Below are positions 10,700-21,870 of a stretch of DNA of 64,000 nt, in pieces. Each line of letters begins with the position of its first letter. The stretch's first letter is position 1. Origin of the DNA: Adiantum capillus-veneris (taxonomy: Eukaryota; Streptophyta; Polypodiopsida; Polypodiales; Pteridaceae); assembly GCA_014529385.2 (NCBI GenBank), contig CM043962.1:50482598-50546597 (forward strand). The letters are read 5' to 3'. The notes beneath the pieces are model-generated. The model did not search any database, was not told where the DNA came from, and worked only from the letters and a program-made list of their open reading frames with translations. The position numbers and the translations under genes are program-made.

Positions 10700-11985
10700 A
10701 TTCGACAATACGGCAAGCCATAGAGCTTACCCACAGTGCATTTTAAAAACAACACAATGTCAATCCGTTCGTGAATACGGCAAGCCATAAAGCTTACCCA
10801 CAACACATATGCATTGTGGGCAAGCTCTATGGATTTCCGTATTGCCAACGGCTCGCCATTGTGTTGTTTATATGTCCGCAAGCAGTTTTCAAGTCCTAAA
10901 ATAGCTAAACGGCCCTGAAAATAACACCATGGCGAGTTGTTTGGTAATACGACAAGCCATAGAGCTTGCCCACAATGCATATGCATTGTGGGAAATCTCT
11001 ATGGCTTGGCGAGTTGTTCGGTAATACGACAAGCCATAGAGCTTGCCCACAATGCATATGCATTGTGGGAAAGCTCTATGGCTTGACGTATTGCCAAACG
11101 GCTTGCCATTGTGTTTTCTATATGTCTGCAAGCGGTTTTCAAATCCTAAAATAGCTAAGCGGTCCTAAAAACAACACAATGGCAATCCTTTTGGCAATAC
11201 GACAAGCCATAGATCTTGCTTACAAAGAATATGCATTGTGGGCAAGCTTTATGGCTTGCCGTATTGCCAAACAGCTCGCCATGATGTTGTCTATATGTTT
11301 GTAAGTGATTTTCAAGCACTAAAATTGCCTTGTGTCCCTAAAAACAACACAATGGCGATCCGTTTGGCAATATGGCAATCCATAAAGCTTACCCACAAGG
11401 CATATGCATTGAGGGAAAGCTCTATGGATTTCTGTATTGCCAAAAGGCTTGCCATTGTGTTGTTTTTAGGATCGCAACAGTTTTCAAGCCCTAAAATAGC
11501 TAAGCAGCCCTAAAAACAACACAAAGGAGATTGGTTTGGCAAAACGGAAATCCATAGAGCTTGCTCACAATGCATAAGCATTGTGGGCAAGCTCTATGGC
11601 TTGTCGTATTGCCAACGGCTAGCCATTGTGTTGTCTATATGTTTGCGAGCGATTTTCAAGTGCTAAAATTACCTCGTGTCCCTAAAAACAACATAATGAC
11701 CATCCGTTTGGCAATACGGCAAACCATAAAGCTTGCCCACAAGGCATATGCATTGTGGGAAAGCTCTATGGCTTGCCATATTACCAACGGCTCGCCATTG
11801 TCTTGTCTATATGTCTGCGAGCGGTTTTCAGGCCATAAAATTGCTTCGCAACTCTAAAAACAACACAATGGTGAGCCGTTTGCCAAATTGGCAAGCCATA
11901 GAGCTTGCCCACATTGCATATGCATTGTGGGCAAGTTGTATGGCTTTTCATTTTGCTAAACACCTCAGCATTGTGTTGTTTTTAT
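10700..11985. repeat. 172-bp palindromic satellite array inside CACTA
   Basis: Eight copies of a long inverted repeat are present, each centred on catatg or a variant, at 10806, 10978, 11055, 11228, 11401, 11573, 11745 and 11917. The spacing is 172, 77, 173, 173, 172, 172 and 172 bases. Around each centre the arms pair over roughly 50-60 bases per side (from caatggc... through caagccatagagcttgcccacaatg). Between palindromes is a linker with caagcggttttcaa and cctaaaatagcta. Open frames here are repeat artefacts. Confidence 0.9.
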
Positions 11986-12340
11986 GCTAGGTTAGGTTTA
12001 GGTTATAGGCTAGGTGAGATTATAGGTTAGGTTAGAGCTATCGACGGCATAATAGTCGAAAAAATACAAACGGACTTCGAAGATGACTCATGTACTTCTA
12101 AAAATGCAAACGGATTTTGATTAGGTTATTTTTAGGTTATAAGTTAGGTTAGGTATAGGTTTCAGGTTAGGTTAGATTATAGATTAGTCATAACGATTAT
12201 AGGTTAGGTTAGAGCTAGCATCAAATTAATAGTAGAAAAAACACAATCGAACTTCGAAGATGACTCGTGTACTTTTAAAAATGCAAACGGACTTCGGTTA
12301 GGTTAGTTATAGGTTAGGTTTAGGTTATAAGTTAGGGTAG
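11986..12340. repeat. Two-unit repeat with TTAGG-like spacer
   Basis: Two diverged copies of a unit (acttcgaagatgactc ... tgtacttctaaaaatgcaaacgga), at about 12070-12120 and 12245-12300, are separated by ggttaggtta runs. No gene is supported. The tnp2 C-terminal fragment starts immediately after. Confidence 0.65.
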
Positions 12341-12341
12341 C

Positions 12342-12848
12342 ATGGCCGAAGGATGGCTTGTACAAGAGTCTCTTGTCCTCATCAGTGAATTTTTTGTCTC
12401 AATTGATCCAGAGATGCCCCAAATGTGGACTACTGAGGTCAACGTCAAGGTGATAGGGGATGAGCCACAGGGACAAGGCATCGTTAGGAAGATGGAAATT
12501 ACAATGCACGAAAAGATTATGAGATTTTGCCTTCTCAACTCAGACATCATACAAAAGTGGCTAGAGAGGTACGAAGGGGAAAAGCAACAACGTTTGACAG
12601 ATCGCCTTCAATTCAAGCGCAACCATGCAACTAGAAACCTTCCTTTTCCAGATCATCTTCAAAAATTGCCTGACTTTCCAACTGGGCGGTGGTTAGATGC
12701 GACACTCTTAGAGTCAAAGAGGAATGGAGTGTTGATTATTGAAGAGGAAGAGGAGATGTCAAGGGGTTGCGATTGGCATGTATATTTCACAACTTTTGCT
12801 AGGAAACCTTTTGTAAAGCTCTTTTTATTAGTCTACAATACACTTTAG
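12342..12848 (+). pseudogene. tnp2-type transposase C-terminal fragment (nested CACTA)
   Basis: This 168-residue frame begins MAEGWLVQESLVLISEFF and continues through DPEMPQMW, GDEPQGQGIV, RFCLLNSDIIQKWLERYE and EEEMSRGCDWHVYF. It matches the C-terminal tnp2 region seen on the minus strand at 54.9-55.4 kb (MAEGWLVQESLVLTIKF, WLERYEEEKERR, LAIGCDWRYH). The Met is an internal Met of the full-length protein, so this is a truncated transposase and not a complete gene. It is followed by the TnpA-like gene, the usual gene order of CACTA elements. Confidence 0.7.
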
Positions 12849-12951
12849 ATGTCATTTGTGTAGCAGTTCCGTTGATTTGTTATCTGTATTGATTAAGCAT
12901 TTCTTACGTAAACTAAAGTATTTTGTGGGTGTTATTTATGTATGATTAGCC

Positions 12952-13861
12952 ATGGCCGATGAGGATGAGCCATACTCTCCTAGTTTTAGTTTTCCTGTCA
13001 CTCCGGTTGGCATGTCACCCAAACAGATGGACTCATTTGTGTCTCAGTTCACTAGAGCAGATCCCGATGGCACAACACCTTTGGGGTGCAGGTCCCTCTA
13101 GACCTACTACGGTCGACCCTACGCCCGGGACTAGTGTGGTCCCTACACCGAGCGGCCCCACACCTCATTCTAGTGTACCCTCTATGCCTAGGACTCGTGT
13201 GCCCCCTACACCAACGAGTGGTTCATCCTTGAGATGAGGTAGGTGTCATTCTGGAGGTGATGGTTGCTGTGGTAGCGGTTCTACCGATGCGTCCACACCA
13301 CCGAGAGAGCGTCCACCACACTCTTTATTAGATAGTTCACCGATGGGCACACCACATACACCTTGGGGATCACACGAGCATGATCCTAGCAAGGTGTACA
13401 AGAGCAAGGATGGGGCTGTTGTGGCAGATAGGGTCAAAAAGGCCATGAGACAGAGGATACGACAGCTCTATATGATTCAGTTTGGTCACTCTGTGATGGA
13501 GATTTGGGATAACCTTGAGAGAAAGAATTACATTGTCGAGGCCATTCAAAGAGAGTACAGGCCGGCAGAGAGGTATGATCAAGTCTTGAACAACTCGATT
13601 TTGAGTGTGGCAAAGTCCACAATGTCACACTGTCGGTCGGAGGCGAGAGACAGGTACAATGACGGCAGTCCCAAGCCGGCATGGTTGGACACAGAGGAGT
13701 GGACGGGGATTGCACAAGCAACACAAAACAATCCTGATAGATTTCAGCAACAGAGAGATGTAGCCAGAGCACATTTGGAGTCTGCTGAAGTGTCACATCT
13801 TGGGAGTGGAGGCTACAATACGCTTCGACGTGATTTTGTGAGCATTATACGTATGCTTTAA
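12952..13861 (+). pseudogene. TnpA-like protein (Transposase_24 / Ptta-En-Spm type)
   Basis: From ATG 12952 the frame reads MADEDEPYSPSFSF, followed by a Pro/Thr-rich linker (PTPGTSVVPTPSGPTPHSS) after a frameshift near 13100. After a stop at 13236 and another shift the frame runs on as VADRVKKAMRQRIRQLYMIQFG, NYIVEAIQREYRP, EARDRYNDGSPKPAWLDTEEW and HLGSGGYNTLRRDFV. This is the pattern of plant Ptta/En/Spm TnpA-type proteins, which bind subterminal repeats. The related minus-strand gene at 53.2-54.1 kb shares YIVETIMREYQPA and HLGSGGFDTFLYEFV. The last 172 codons are one open frame from 13343. Confidence 0.65.
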
Positions 13862-14082
13862 ATTATTGATAATATATATGTTATTTGAAGATTTATCTAA
13901 TGATTAAATCATAATTTTGCAAGAAGTTGCCGTGAAGCGCCTTCCGACATGTCGAGAGGAGAAGTATGGGTACAAGCATGGACTTGCGGCCCTTTTGATC
14001 CAGCTGCAGGAGGAGGGAGAGGACGTAGATTGGGAGGAATTACCATGAGGGTATTCTCACTCAGTGATTTTTTGCACATGTA

Positions 14083-14430
14083 CAGTTTTGTAGTGCTTAT
14101 GTTTATGGTTTATGGTTATGTTTATGGTATGGCACATATGTTATGGTTAAGGGTTGACAATAAACTTAAGATTATGGTTTTGTTATGATGGTATGACAAT
14201 CATCTGATGGTTATGGTTTTGGTTATGGTTATGGTTGTGCAATGATGGTTATGGTCATGCAATGATGGTATGGCAATAAGGTGATGGTTGTGGTTTTGCT
14301 ATGATGGTATAGCAATCATGTGATGGTTATGGTTATGGTTGTGCAATGATGGTATGGTTGTTATGGTTATGGTATGACAAGCAAGTTATGGTAATGGTTA
14401 TGGTATGGTAAACAGGTTATGCTTATGGTT
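14083..14430. repeat. TTATGG minisatellite downstream of TnpA-like gene
   Basis: Irregular runs of atggttatggttatgg alternate with gcaatgatggtatggcaa units over about 350 bases. A reverse-complement counterpart (accataaccataa) lies just downstream of the TnpA-like gene of the other CACTA element at about 52.67-52.79 kb. Bases 13862-14082 and 14431-14700 show no supported gene. Confidence 0.8.
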
Positions 14431-14719
14431 TTACAGTTTTCGACTCATGTTTTGATTATGTTAAAGGTTATGTTATTCTTACAATTTTTCTAATTGCCAT
14501 ACACTCGCTCTTTAGCGTCAGCTTGTAGGTGGAGTGCGGTTGCTTGTGTACTCTTCCTTTGGGCAGAGAGGGCTGTTTTCTTTTGCTATAGTACATGCAG
14601 CATTAGTTCCCAGCCCTCTCTGTCCAAATAAAAAATGCAGGTTTGGTCATTGATACAGGCAACAGTATGAGCATCGGTACAAGCAATGGTATGAGCATTG
14701 GAATATACTATACAAATAC

Positions 14720-14906
14720 CGGTGTTTATTAAGTTGTTTATTCCGGCGCGTATTTGAAATTTTATTCCGACGTAAGCTATACTGATGGTCATACCGACGC
14801 TACGATACCGGCGTCTCTTTCGAGGCGTATTTCAGCGCTTTTAGTTTAAAAAAGTAACTTTATTTTGTCAGTACCTGCACCAATTTCTGCGCAACGTCTT
14901 GCAGTG
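14720..14906. repeat. Right subterminal repeats and terminus of nested CACTA
   Basis: Motifs of the type ttccgacgt, ataccggcgt and ataccgacgc mirror those at the left end. The element ends CTTGCAGTG, followed by the duplicated gta. One base of the terminal CACTA (T at the fourth position) has changed to G when read inwards. Confidence 0.75.
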
Positions 14907-14952
14907 GTATGACTATCACTCACTTTCCCTTCCCTTGATTTACATTGTAGTT

Positions 14953-15030
14953 CATTCAGCTGGTGAGTATGTGTAGATGTTCGGACAAGAAAGTTAGGGA
15001 TGCTATTTTCAAACTAGGAGAGCTAGTAAG
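14953..15030 (+). pseudogene. tnp2 small exon after nested insertion (outer CACTA)
   Basis: Coding resumes after ttcattcag with LVSMCRCSDKKVRDAIFKLGELVR. This corresponds to TEEVQTCIYKISELVRW in the minus-strand copy. The exon ends at ag/gtacacc (15031), and an intron of 91 bases closes with ttcttgtag at 15121. It places the nested CACTA inside the intron between 9620 and about 14952. Confidence 0.55.
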
Positions 15031-15121
15031 GTACACCACAAGACTCCACTCAACTACACCTTTTTAATGTACACAATAATTTCAGTTATCACTTAGTGTA
15101 TCCTTGTGTTTTTTCTTGTAG

Positions 15122-15476
15122 ATTTGTGAGCTCCAAAGAAATCGAAATAGATGCTATCCTTGCTGCTCAAACACTTGCAACAGAAAGCGTGTGTGCCATT
15201 GAACATGCATTTCCTCGATCGGTCCTTCTTAGTCAAATTCACCTCTTGGTTCACGTGGTGGAGGAGATCGCTATATGTGGAGTAGTGCATGCACAATGGA
15301 TGTTCTTCTTAGAGAGGTTTTTAAAGACTCTCAAAGATTTTGTGCGGCTAAGTCTCAACCAAAGGCATGTATGGCCGAAGGGTGGATCGTTCAAGAGGCA
15401 TTTGTTTAAATATCAAATTATTTGGCACAAGCTGATCCTTCAATCCCTCACATGTAGTCAGACGAGGAAGATGTAA
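15122..15476 (+). pseudogene. tnp2 C-terminal exon (DUF4218-like), outer CACTA
   Basis: The exon encodes FVSSKEIEIDAILAAQTLA, QIHLLVHVVEEIAICGVVHAQWMFFLERFLKTLKDFVR, the conserved C-terminal region of tnp2 transposases. After FVR the frame slips, and MAEGWIVQEAFV continues in another register from about 15370. It matches ISSKEIREESIAVARAN and IQMHLLVHVVDEVAVAGTIHSRW in the copy at 55.4-55.6 kb. Confidence 0.65.
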
Positions 15477-15478
15477 GG

Positions 15479-15784
15479 ATGACTTCACACTTGCCAAATG
15501 GAAAGGGGAAACTACCTAACATGGATATGAATCTATCTCGAGTGGTCAATAACTTTTGTATTTTCGATGCAAAGATTATGACCAAGTGGGTGTGCTTGTG
15601 GATAGTGGCAAAGGCAAGGCGTTTGCAAGAGAGGGAAGCATGGAAACAAGCACATGGAGGAAGGAGGGCACCCTCAGTGCCTAGACACTTTGCATGTTTC
15701 CCATATCTCATTAGTGCAGAGTGGATTTATGAGAGAATGACCGAGGCAAAAGCGCGCGGAGAAGACATCACCAACAAAGAATGA
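15479..15784 (+). pseudogene. tnp2 C-terminal segment (outer CACTA), frameshifted
   Basis: The 101-residue frame includes FCIFDAKIMTKW, LQEREAWKQAHGGRR and FPYLISAEWIYERM. These sit where the other copy has FCILNSEPMQKWLERYEEEKERRHRE and LAPLPQFPTMAWLDKIV. The fragment continues the transposase after a frame break and ends at 15784. Bases 15785-15924 are AT-rich and probably intronic. Confidence 0.5.
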
Positions 15785-15924
15785 GAGTATGCACGAGGCT
15801 GCATACCAAAGGTAGAGTACTCATACCTAAACCATATTGTAAATTTTTTTATTGAAATTATCTTTAATATTTATTTGATAAATTAAGATATTTTTCTATT
15901 TTGTAGTGTCTTTCCTTTAACTCT

Positions 15925-16620
15925 ATGTGGTCAAAGGGTCGTCACTTTTGTACGCGCCACATTGACGAGCGTAGAACCACCATGGATTGTGCCATCATGG
16001 GCAACTTTGACACAAACGGTGATGAATCCAAATACTGTGGAACTATTGAAAGGATGCTAAAGGTTAATTTTAGAACCTTTCATACCTTCATCTTCGAGTT
16101 CAAGTGGTTTGCAAATGTGTCTAGACGACATGATAATGGCCTCTAGAGTCTACATGGTGGACTCTAGTGTGCATCACATAGGGAGGTATGAAAATTTAAT
16201 TTTATCGTGCAATTGTGAGCAGATGAGTGACACGTACCTTTTTTATTCTTATTTTCTTGTAGCATTGTTTATACCAATGTTACTCACTTTGAGCTTCTAT
16301 TTATAGGTCATCTATATCCCAGCAATCTACGAACCAAAACTTTGGTTCGTAATTCCCGTGACATCTCGGGGGAGAACCATTTTTTCCACTAATGAAGTGG
16401 ACACTATCTTCGACCATCTTCCACCTCCGACTTTGGATGAGGTGGAAACAGAGGAGAGGGAGGTCGATGCATCAAGTCCGGCGGCAGCAAGTCTTAGCGA
16501 GGATGATTGTCATGATGATGAAGATGATGAGATGGGGGATGACAAACTCGAAGATGATGAAGGCAATGCATCCACAAACGACAATTCTGTTTCTCTCTTT
16601 ATTGATTTAGCATGGGCTTA
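15925..16620 (+). pseudogene. tnp2 C-terminal region (DUF4216-like), outer CACTA
   Basis: The first exon reads MWSKGRHFCTRHIDERRTTMDCAIMGNF, then YCGTIERMLKVNFRTFHTFIFEFKWF. The equivalent in the minus-strand copy is LWSHGKHFITQQIDRRRNTF, YCGLVPDILKVSFRRFEMFLLDVKWF. After a likely intron (about 16155-16308), PAIYEPKLWFVIPVTSRGRTIFSTNE leads into a very acidic tail (DDCHDDEDDEMGDD) that ends at TAG 16618-16620. The acidic C-terminus also occurs in the other copy. Confidence 0.55.
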
Positions 16621-17320
16621 GAATTGGATGATGCCTCATGTGAAGATCTTTTGGAAGATGATTCAAAAACATTTTGCAGTTATGAAATTTTTTGGTAGTG
16701 TAATCCATTCATCTCTCTCTCTCCCCTCTTTCTCTCTCCAGATTTTGGAATATACTCAATTATGTTAATCAATTGACAGTGATTATTTTAGTTGTCACCA
16801 AGTGTAATCTTATTATCCCCCCCCCCCCCCCTCTCTCTCTCTCTCTTCTCTCTCTCTTCTTTTTTAAATTTGAAAATTTTATACAATATTCTTTAATTTT
16901 TATTGTTGAGAGGAGGGAAACACCAAAAAAAAAAAATTGGGGGGGGGGGGGGGGGGGGGGGGATGTTTATTGAAAGCCAGAATTTGAAAGTTTATGCGCT
17001 AAATTTGGTTGTCAAAAATAAAAGCGATAATAAATGTGGTATTAACAGCGGTAATACATGCGGTAATAATAGAAAAAACTGTCGCAAAAATATTTTAAAC
17101 ACAAAAAAACCTCTCCGCCATCCTCTATCTTCTTTCTCTACCTTAATCTGCACCTTCTCTCTACAAAACGCGGTTAAACAGCGCGATAAACACTTGGAGA
17201 TTTTCATAGTGCAATCCACAATTGTTGTAGCTCTTCCAATAGTGGACAAAGATATACATCCATATTCTTCACTTTATACCGCCCTGACACAATTAAGCTT
17301 AGAAACAGGTGCCCCTCCTT
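16621..17320. other. Non-coding right flank of outer CACTA with C and G homopolymers
   Basis: Contains a poly-C/CT tract (about 16817-16850), an A-run followed by a G-run (about 16925-16962) and the gcggtaata motifs near 17050. No gene is supported. Assembly accuracy around the homopolymers is doubtful. Confidence 0.6.
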
Positions 17321-17324
17321 GGTA

Positions 17325-17660
17325 GTCAGCCATGGGGGAATGTTGTAGTTGACAATGAAAACTGGCCATACACTGTAAGATTTTGATCTCTAACCAAATG
17401 GATTTACGCCATCCATAGCCAGGCCAATGCGCAAATTTTGAGATTCCCTAGAAAAATAAGGCCATGTGTCGTTTATATGTTTCAAGGCTGTGCAATCTAC
17501 AGGATTCCATAGCACACGATCCAAAGATCTATTCTACACACCCACGTCTACATGACAATGCATGTAGTGGATTTTACCCCTTTGCCTCTTCTTTAGTTGT
17601 AGCAATTCATAGCAGCCTAACATCTCTTCACATAAAAAGCATCAATCTTTGAGTCATTAA
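17325..17660 (-). pseudogene. Remnant of a tnp2 transposase (third CACTA copy)
   Basis: Read on the minus strand, this stretch matches the VNYN-IPPW and DGVNPFG block of tnp2. The plus-strand string aaatggatttacgccatcca corresponds to aaatggattgactccatcca in the intact copy at 56.65 kb, and gttgtagttgacaatgaaaactggcca to gttgtaattgataaggcacacaggcca. No open frame survives. Bases 17661-18215 hold no recognisable feature. Confidence 0.5.
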
Positions 17661-18219
17661 TCACCTTGTAGAATATGAAAAATTAACTAAAGAAAGCATA
17701 AGTTCAATTAGTGTCATTGGTCCAATGGGAGGCCTAAGGTACACAATTGTACATAGCAATATCTATAGGTAGCAAAGATAAAATTTACCCAAAAAATCTA
17801 TCAAAATATGGCATTGTTGCCTGCCCTTTTTTTGAGCTAATTGAACATGGTTATTGGGTGAGTTATTAAGGTGTCAGATTTTGATGGGAATATACATATT
17901 GTTGTGTACCTAGTGCTTGCTCTTTGGGCAAAGCATTGAGCTTAGCTGGAACTCCCCCTTCATTGACATGCCCTAAAAGCTCTACTATATAGTAGAAGCA
18001 TAGATAAGAGCTAAAACAAGGAAAAACACCGAGCCTAACATCTCTTCACATTAGCTTAACATCTCTTCACAGCATCTCCTTGTTCGAGGATTTATTGTGC
18101 ACATTACGTGTCTGCCTCCAATCTGAGTATCATGCCGTTGAAAGCTTTCCAACTTAATGCTGCATCCGTGGAGAGGTTGAGAGGGATCAACATTGGCCTA
18201 ACTCTAAATTTAAATCGTA

Positions 18220-18655
18220 ATCTTGAAGGTAAACTTTAATATAATAACTAAATCCAAAATCTATTCTTAAATCTAACCTAACCTTAAATATAACATAGAT
18301 CTAAATCTATCATAAACCTAAATGTAATCTAATCTTAAGTATAACCTAATTTTAAATCTTAACCTGATCCTAAATTTAACATAACCCTAAATTTAAATCT
18401 AACATAAACCTAAATTTAAGCTAACCTTAAATCTAACCTAAACCTAAATGTTATCTAACCTGATCTTAAATCTAACCTAAATCTAACTTAAATGTAATCT
18501 AACCTAATCTTAAGTTTAACTTAAATCTTAACCTAATCTGAAATCTAACATAAATCTAAATGTAATGTAACTGAATCTTAAATCTAACTTAAATGTAATC
18601 TAACCTAATCTTAAATGTAACTTAAATGTAATCTTAAATCTAACGTAACCATTAG
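18220..18655. repeat. Degenerate CTAACCTAAAT-type repeat
   Basis: About 435 bases of irregular units such as aatctaacctaa and cttaaatctaac. It loosely resembles a plant telomere motif but lacks regular CCCTAAA units. Bases 18656-20379 that follow show a short GT tract at 20100-20136 and no supported gene. Confidence 0.75.
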
Positions 18656-20379
18656 TCCTGTAATGAGCCGCTTTTCTGGCTTCAACCATAAAAATGGCTC
18701 TAAAAATGACCCTTTGTTTTTTGCAAAAATCTTTTGATATATGAAGCAAAGTGCTATAAGAGTTTATCTACGTGTAGGCTACTTCCATGTGAACACCATA
18801 CTAAGATTTCAAGCACAATTCACTTTTGCATCAAAAGATAATAAGATTTTAATATAGTGGATTTGTGCTTCAAATCCCACCAAAGAGATAAACGTTCATA
18901 AGAGCTTGTGGGATCCATTCAACAAAAACTACCTACCTTATACTAAAAGACTACCAATGTATTGTATCTACAAAAAGATAAGAAATTTATTTTCCTAATT
19001 GAATGCTACTACGTTCCTACTGGGTCTACTTCCACAAACACATTAATTTGTTAGGGAGATTCCGAACGAATCTGGAACTTGAAGCAAAAGTCTTTCCAGA
19101 ACTCGCTATCAGTGCCCCATGCAAGCCGCGTTCACACACCCTGCTTGCTCCTTGTGCCTACTTCTTCCCCTTGTCTGCTCTGATGACCACCTCACACCTC
19201 CTCTCTATCTCTGTCTAGCAAGTCTGTCAACGACGGCACTATTCACTTTCCTTCTCCTTCTGCCCCTCTTTTCTTTTCTTTTCTTTCCCATGGGCTATGT
19301 ATCAAAGTCAATGCATTTTTATCCTTTTTAATTCCACTGGCTGAAAGCATTTATTTCAAAGTCTTGTTTTCCTCTGGCCTTTCCTTATTAGGAGCGTTGT
19401 TTTGTACAAAGGCGAAGCCCCTAGCCCTTATGTGAAGATAAACACAATTGTCTCCTTACAATACATAACCGACTTTAGAAATGAAGAAATGCATGTGTTT
19501 TGGAGGGTATGAGTGTCTTTGAGGTTACACTAGTATAGTAAAAATTTGAAAAAAAGTATGGTTTTTGGGAAGGTGTGGTTGTTTGTGGGTGGTTAGTGCA
19601 AAGCATATAAGTCTGCAATGGAATACCACCAAAAGTCTGTAACGGAATACCATATCACATGGGAATGTGATATGGGCTACTACCAAAAGTTAATATTTAT
19701 ATTTATGCTTTTTATGTAGCTATAATTCTATGGTACAGAATTTATTTATGCTTTTTATGGTATAATTATATGTGCATGTCTCAGTCTTATATTTATTCTT
19801 ATTATGTAGTTATGGAGAAATGGCAGAAACTATTTATTTAAATGAACTTGTAGTGAGATGCCTTTATAGAGAAATATTTAAATGAACTTGTAGTATGATG
19901 GAAGACAAAGGTTTTTTACATCACACTTTGGAAGTGTCAACGTGATAGGTTGCTAGAGAAAGCTATGTTTTTTCTTCAACTTTGAAAAGCATCTATACGA
20001 AGAATAAAAGGTGGAGGTTTTCCGGTCCTCCTCCTGTGGCACATGTCATGTTCTCCTCCATGCGACAAGAGCAAGAAGAATCCGGCAACCCGACTATTTG
20101 TGTGTGTGTGTGTGTGTGAGTGTGTGTGTGTGTGTGAGAGAGAAAAATTTGCACTAGCTTTCCTTGCTTGCAGGACGATAAGACATGCATGGCCAAGAGA
20201 GACCAGTTTTGTGTGTGCGCGTGTGCTTCTCAAGTTTTATTACTGTCGAAGCATTGTCGTTAGCGACACCTCTACCAACAGAGAAGGCATGGTCCTTAAT
20301 AACATCATTTCTGGCACTGAATGCATTCAAGAAGGCGACAATGGCAGCACCATCCTTGCGCTCCTGGCCATCATCTGCC

Positions 20380-20566
20380 TGTTAAGGCGGTTACGCCGCT
20401 AGCGGAAGCTAAATAGCGAGAACTCAACCAACAACAGAATTTGTCAGACGAGGACGGAGCTTGACCCGCAGGCGCATGAAAACAACTAGGTGCGTGTCAA
20501 ATCACCTACTCGACCTTCTAATGACAATCACTACTAAGGAAATCAAATCTAAGTTCTAAAATATGC
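20380..20566 (-). repeat. 3' LTR of gypsy element, distal part (split)
   Basis: This 187-base piece matches 43305-43491 nearly perfectly (taaggcggttacgccgctag onwards) and then stops where the nested element begins. It joins, across the insertion, to 25483. Confidence 0.92.
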
Positions 20567-21501
20567 TGTCAGGAGTTTTTTCGAGCAAGGAATTGCGCAT
20601 ATGTACATACACATGCATGGTGCATCAAATAAAGGACTGCCCATTTTCCTTAGCCAGGTGGTTATGTGGGGCCCACATGTGTACAGGTAGGACAGTGTGT
20701 ACATAGTGCATCGATTTTCACTATCACCAGTACCAGTATGTTTTTTCTACAATAATGAGGAGCTTATAGCGCGTAAAACTTCTCGAGGAAGCTATCCGTG
20801 GGCCGACGACGTGAGGTCAGCAAGTGCGTCAGATGGCATCTAGTGGCGTTAGGAGGGCGAACGAGGTCAATACTTGCACGCGGAGAAGTACGGACACAAC
20901 GTGGGTGTTTGCTTGTGCGATTATGCAGAAAGGTCATCATGAGGAACTTTTTTTGGGGCCACTTCACGTGGTGGCGAGATGCATTATTGAAAAAAAGTTG
21001 AGTGCTAGGTGTGTGAATGATGCAAAAAGATGACAACTATGCACTGCGAGGTCAGTTTTTGGCCTATTCGGGGTCCGTTTGAGGTCATCTAAAAGGCCAA
21101 GGGTGCCCAACTAATAAAGCTAAGTGTGGGAACTGAAAAAACAGAGAGAAGACCAGAAAAAACGTGGAGAAGAGAGGAGGAACAGCCGCAGGTGTGTTTT
21201 TTGGGTTTTTGGAGCCTGTTTTGGCCGTAAACTGCTCATCCGAGGTCGGATTTGAGCACTTTGACATTGTAGACTAGGGTTTTGGGCCGTTCCGGACGCG
21301 ATGGCGCTGTCCATTTTGCCAAATTCCTCACTCTTTTTCTGCTGTTTTTTTGTGTAATCTTCTCCGGTGAGTGAAGCTTCTTCTCCAATTTGTGATTGTA
21401 TCTGGTATATTTTACCCATGTTGTGTGAGCTATTTGCCCCTTGGTGTTGGCCCAAGCTCATTTGTATCTAATTATCAGAAGTTCTCCTCTTTTGAGCTGA
21501 G

Positions 21502-21532
<31 letters not shown>

Positions 21533-21708
21533 CTGTGTGGAGTGGGAAAGTGGATAGTCTCTCTCCTCTCGCTCCATCGGTGTGTTCCCTGTCTCGGCCA
21601 GGTGGATTGTGTAAGCCGAGTGGTGCCCCATAGTGTGTGTGTGTATCTTTCCAAGAGTGTGTGTCGGGTCGTTATAGAGGCGCTGTGTGTGTTTTCATCC
21701 CGCTCACA
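20567..21708 (+). repeat. 5' LTR of nested element
   Basis: 1,142 bases, starting TGTCAGGAG and ending CGCTCACA, with a short GT tract at about 21508-21535. It is followed by ttcttttggcgcccccacgg, where TGGCGCC could be the start of a primer site of the tRNA-Asp type, matching only the first seven bases well. Confidence 0.9.
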
Positions 21709-21770
21709 TTCTTTTGGCGCCCCCACGGAGGATCTTCTTCGAGTACCTTCTGCTTCGAGCTTCAAGCTTC

Positions 21771-21870
21771 GGGATTACAGGTTACAGGTTGCAGATTACA
21801 GGTTACAGGTTACAGGGACAGGTACAGGTACAGGTACAGGTGATTCACACAGGTACAGGTCGCTGGAGTA
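21771..21870. repeat. Short acaggt tandem repeats in nested element leader
   Basis: Runs of ttacaggttacagg, then acaggtacaggtacaggt, occupy about 100 bases after the primer-site region. The rest of the leader, to about 22776, has no supported gene. Confidence 0.75.

Larger units (their letters stand above)
9661..14906 (+). mobile_element. Nested CACTA element with 3-bp TSD gta
   Basis: The left end reads CACTACAAGAGG and the right end is the complement of CACTGCAAGACG, so the terminal repeats match at 8 of the first 9 bases. The 3-bp duplication gta lies at 9658-9660 and 14907-14909. Length is 5,246 bp. It is inserted into an intron of the outer tnp2 gene, between HDWHKMLQ and the exon starting near 14953. 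It contains subterminal repeats, TTAGG-like repeats, a 172-bp palindromic satellite, a tnp2 C-terminal fragment and a TnpA-like gene. It lacks the tnp2 core and so is non-autonomous or deleted. Confidence 0.85.
7090..17070 (+). mobile_element. Outer CACTA (En/Spm) element, decayed, termini not resolved
   Basis: The element is inferred from a tnp2-type transposase gene on the plus strand, split by a nested element, with inverted short motifs outside it: tattaccgc at 7130-7138 on the left and its complement gcggtaata at 17048-17056 and 17060-17068 on the right, as expected of CACTA subterminal repeats. I could not find a convincing CACTA terminus or target duplication, so the limits are approximate. 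Bases 7139-7462 are AT-rich non-coding sequence. Confidence 0.55.

Noticed and set aside
20185-20402. Short frames just left of the gypsy element as a host gene fragment
   Set aside because: Both strands are open over the same 120 bases and neither continues across the insertion site at 44294.
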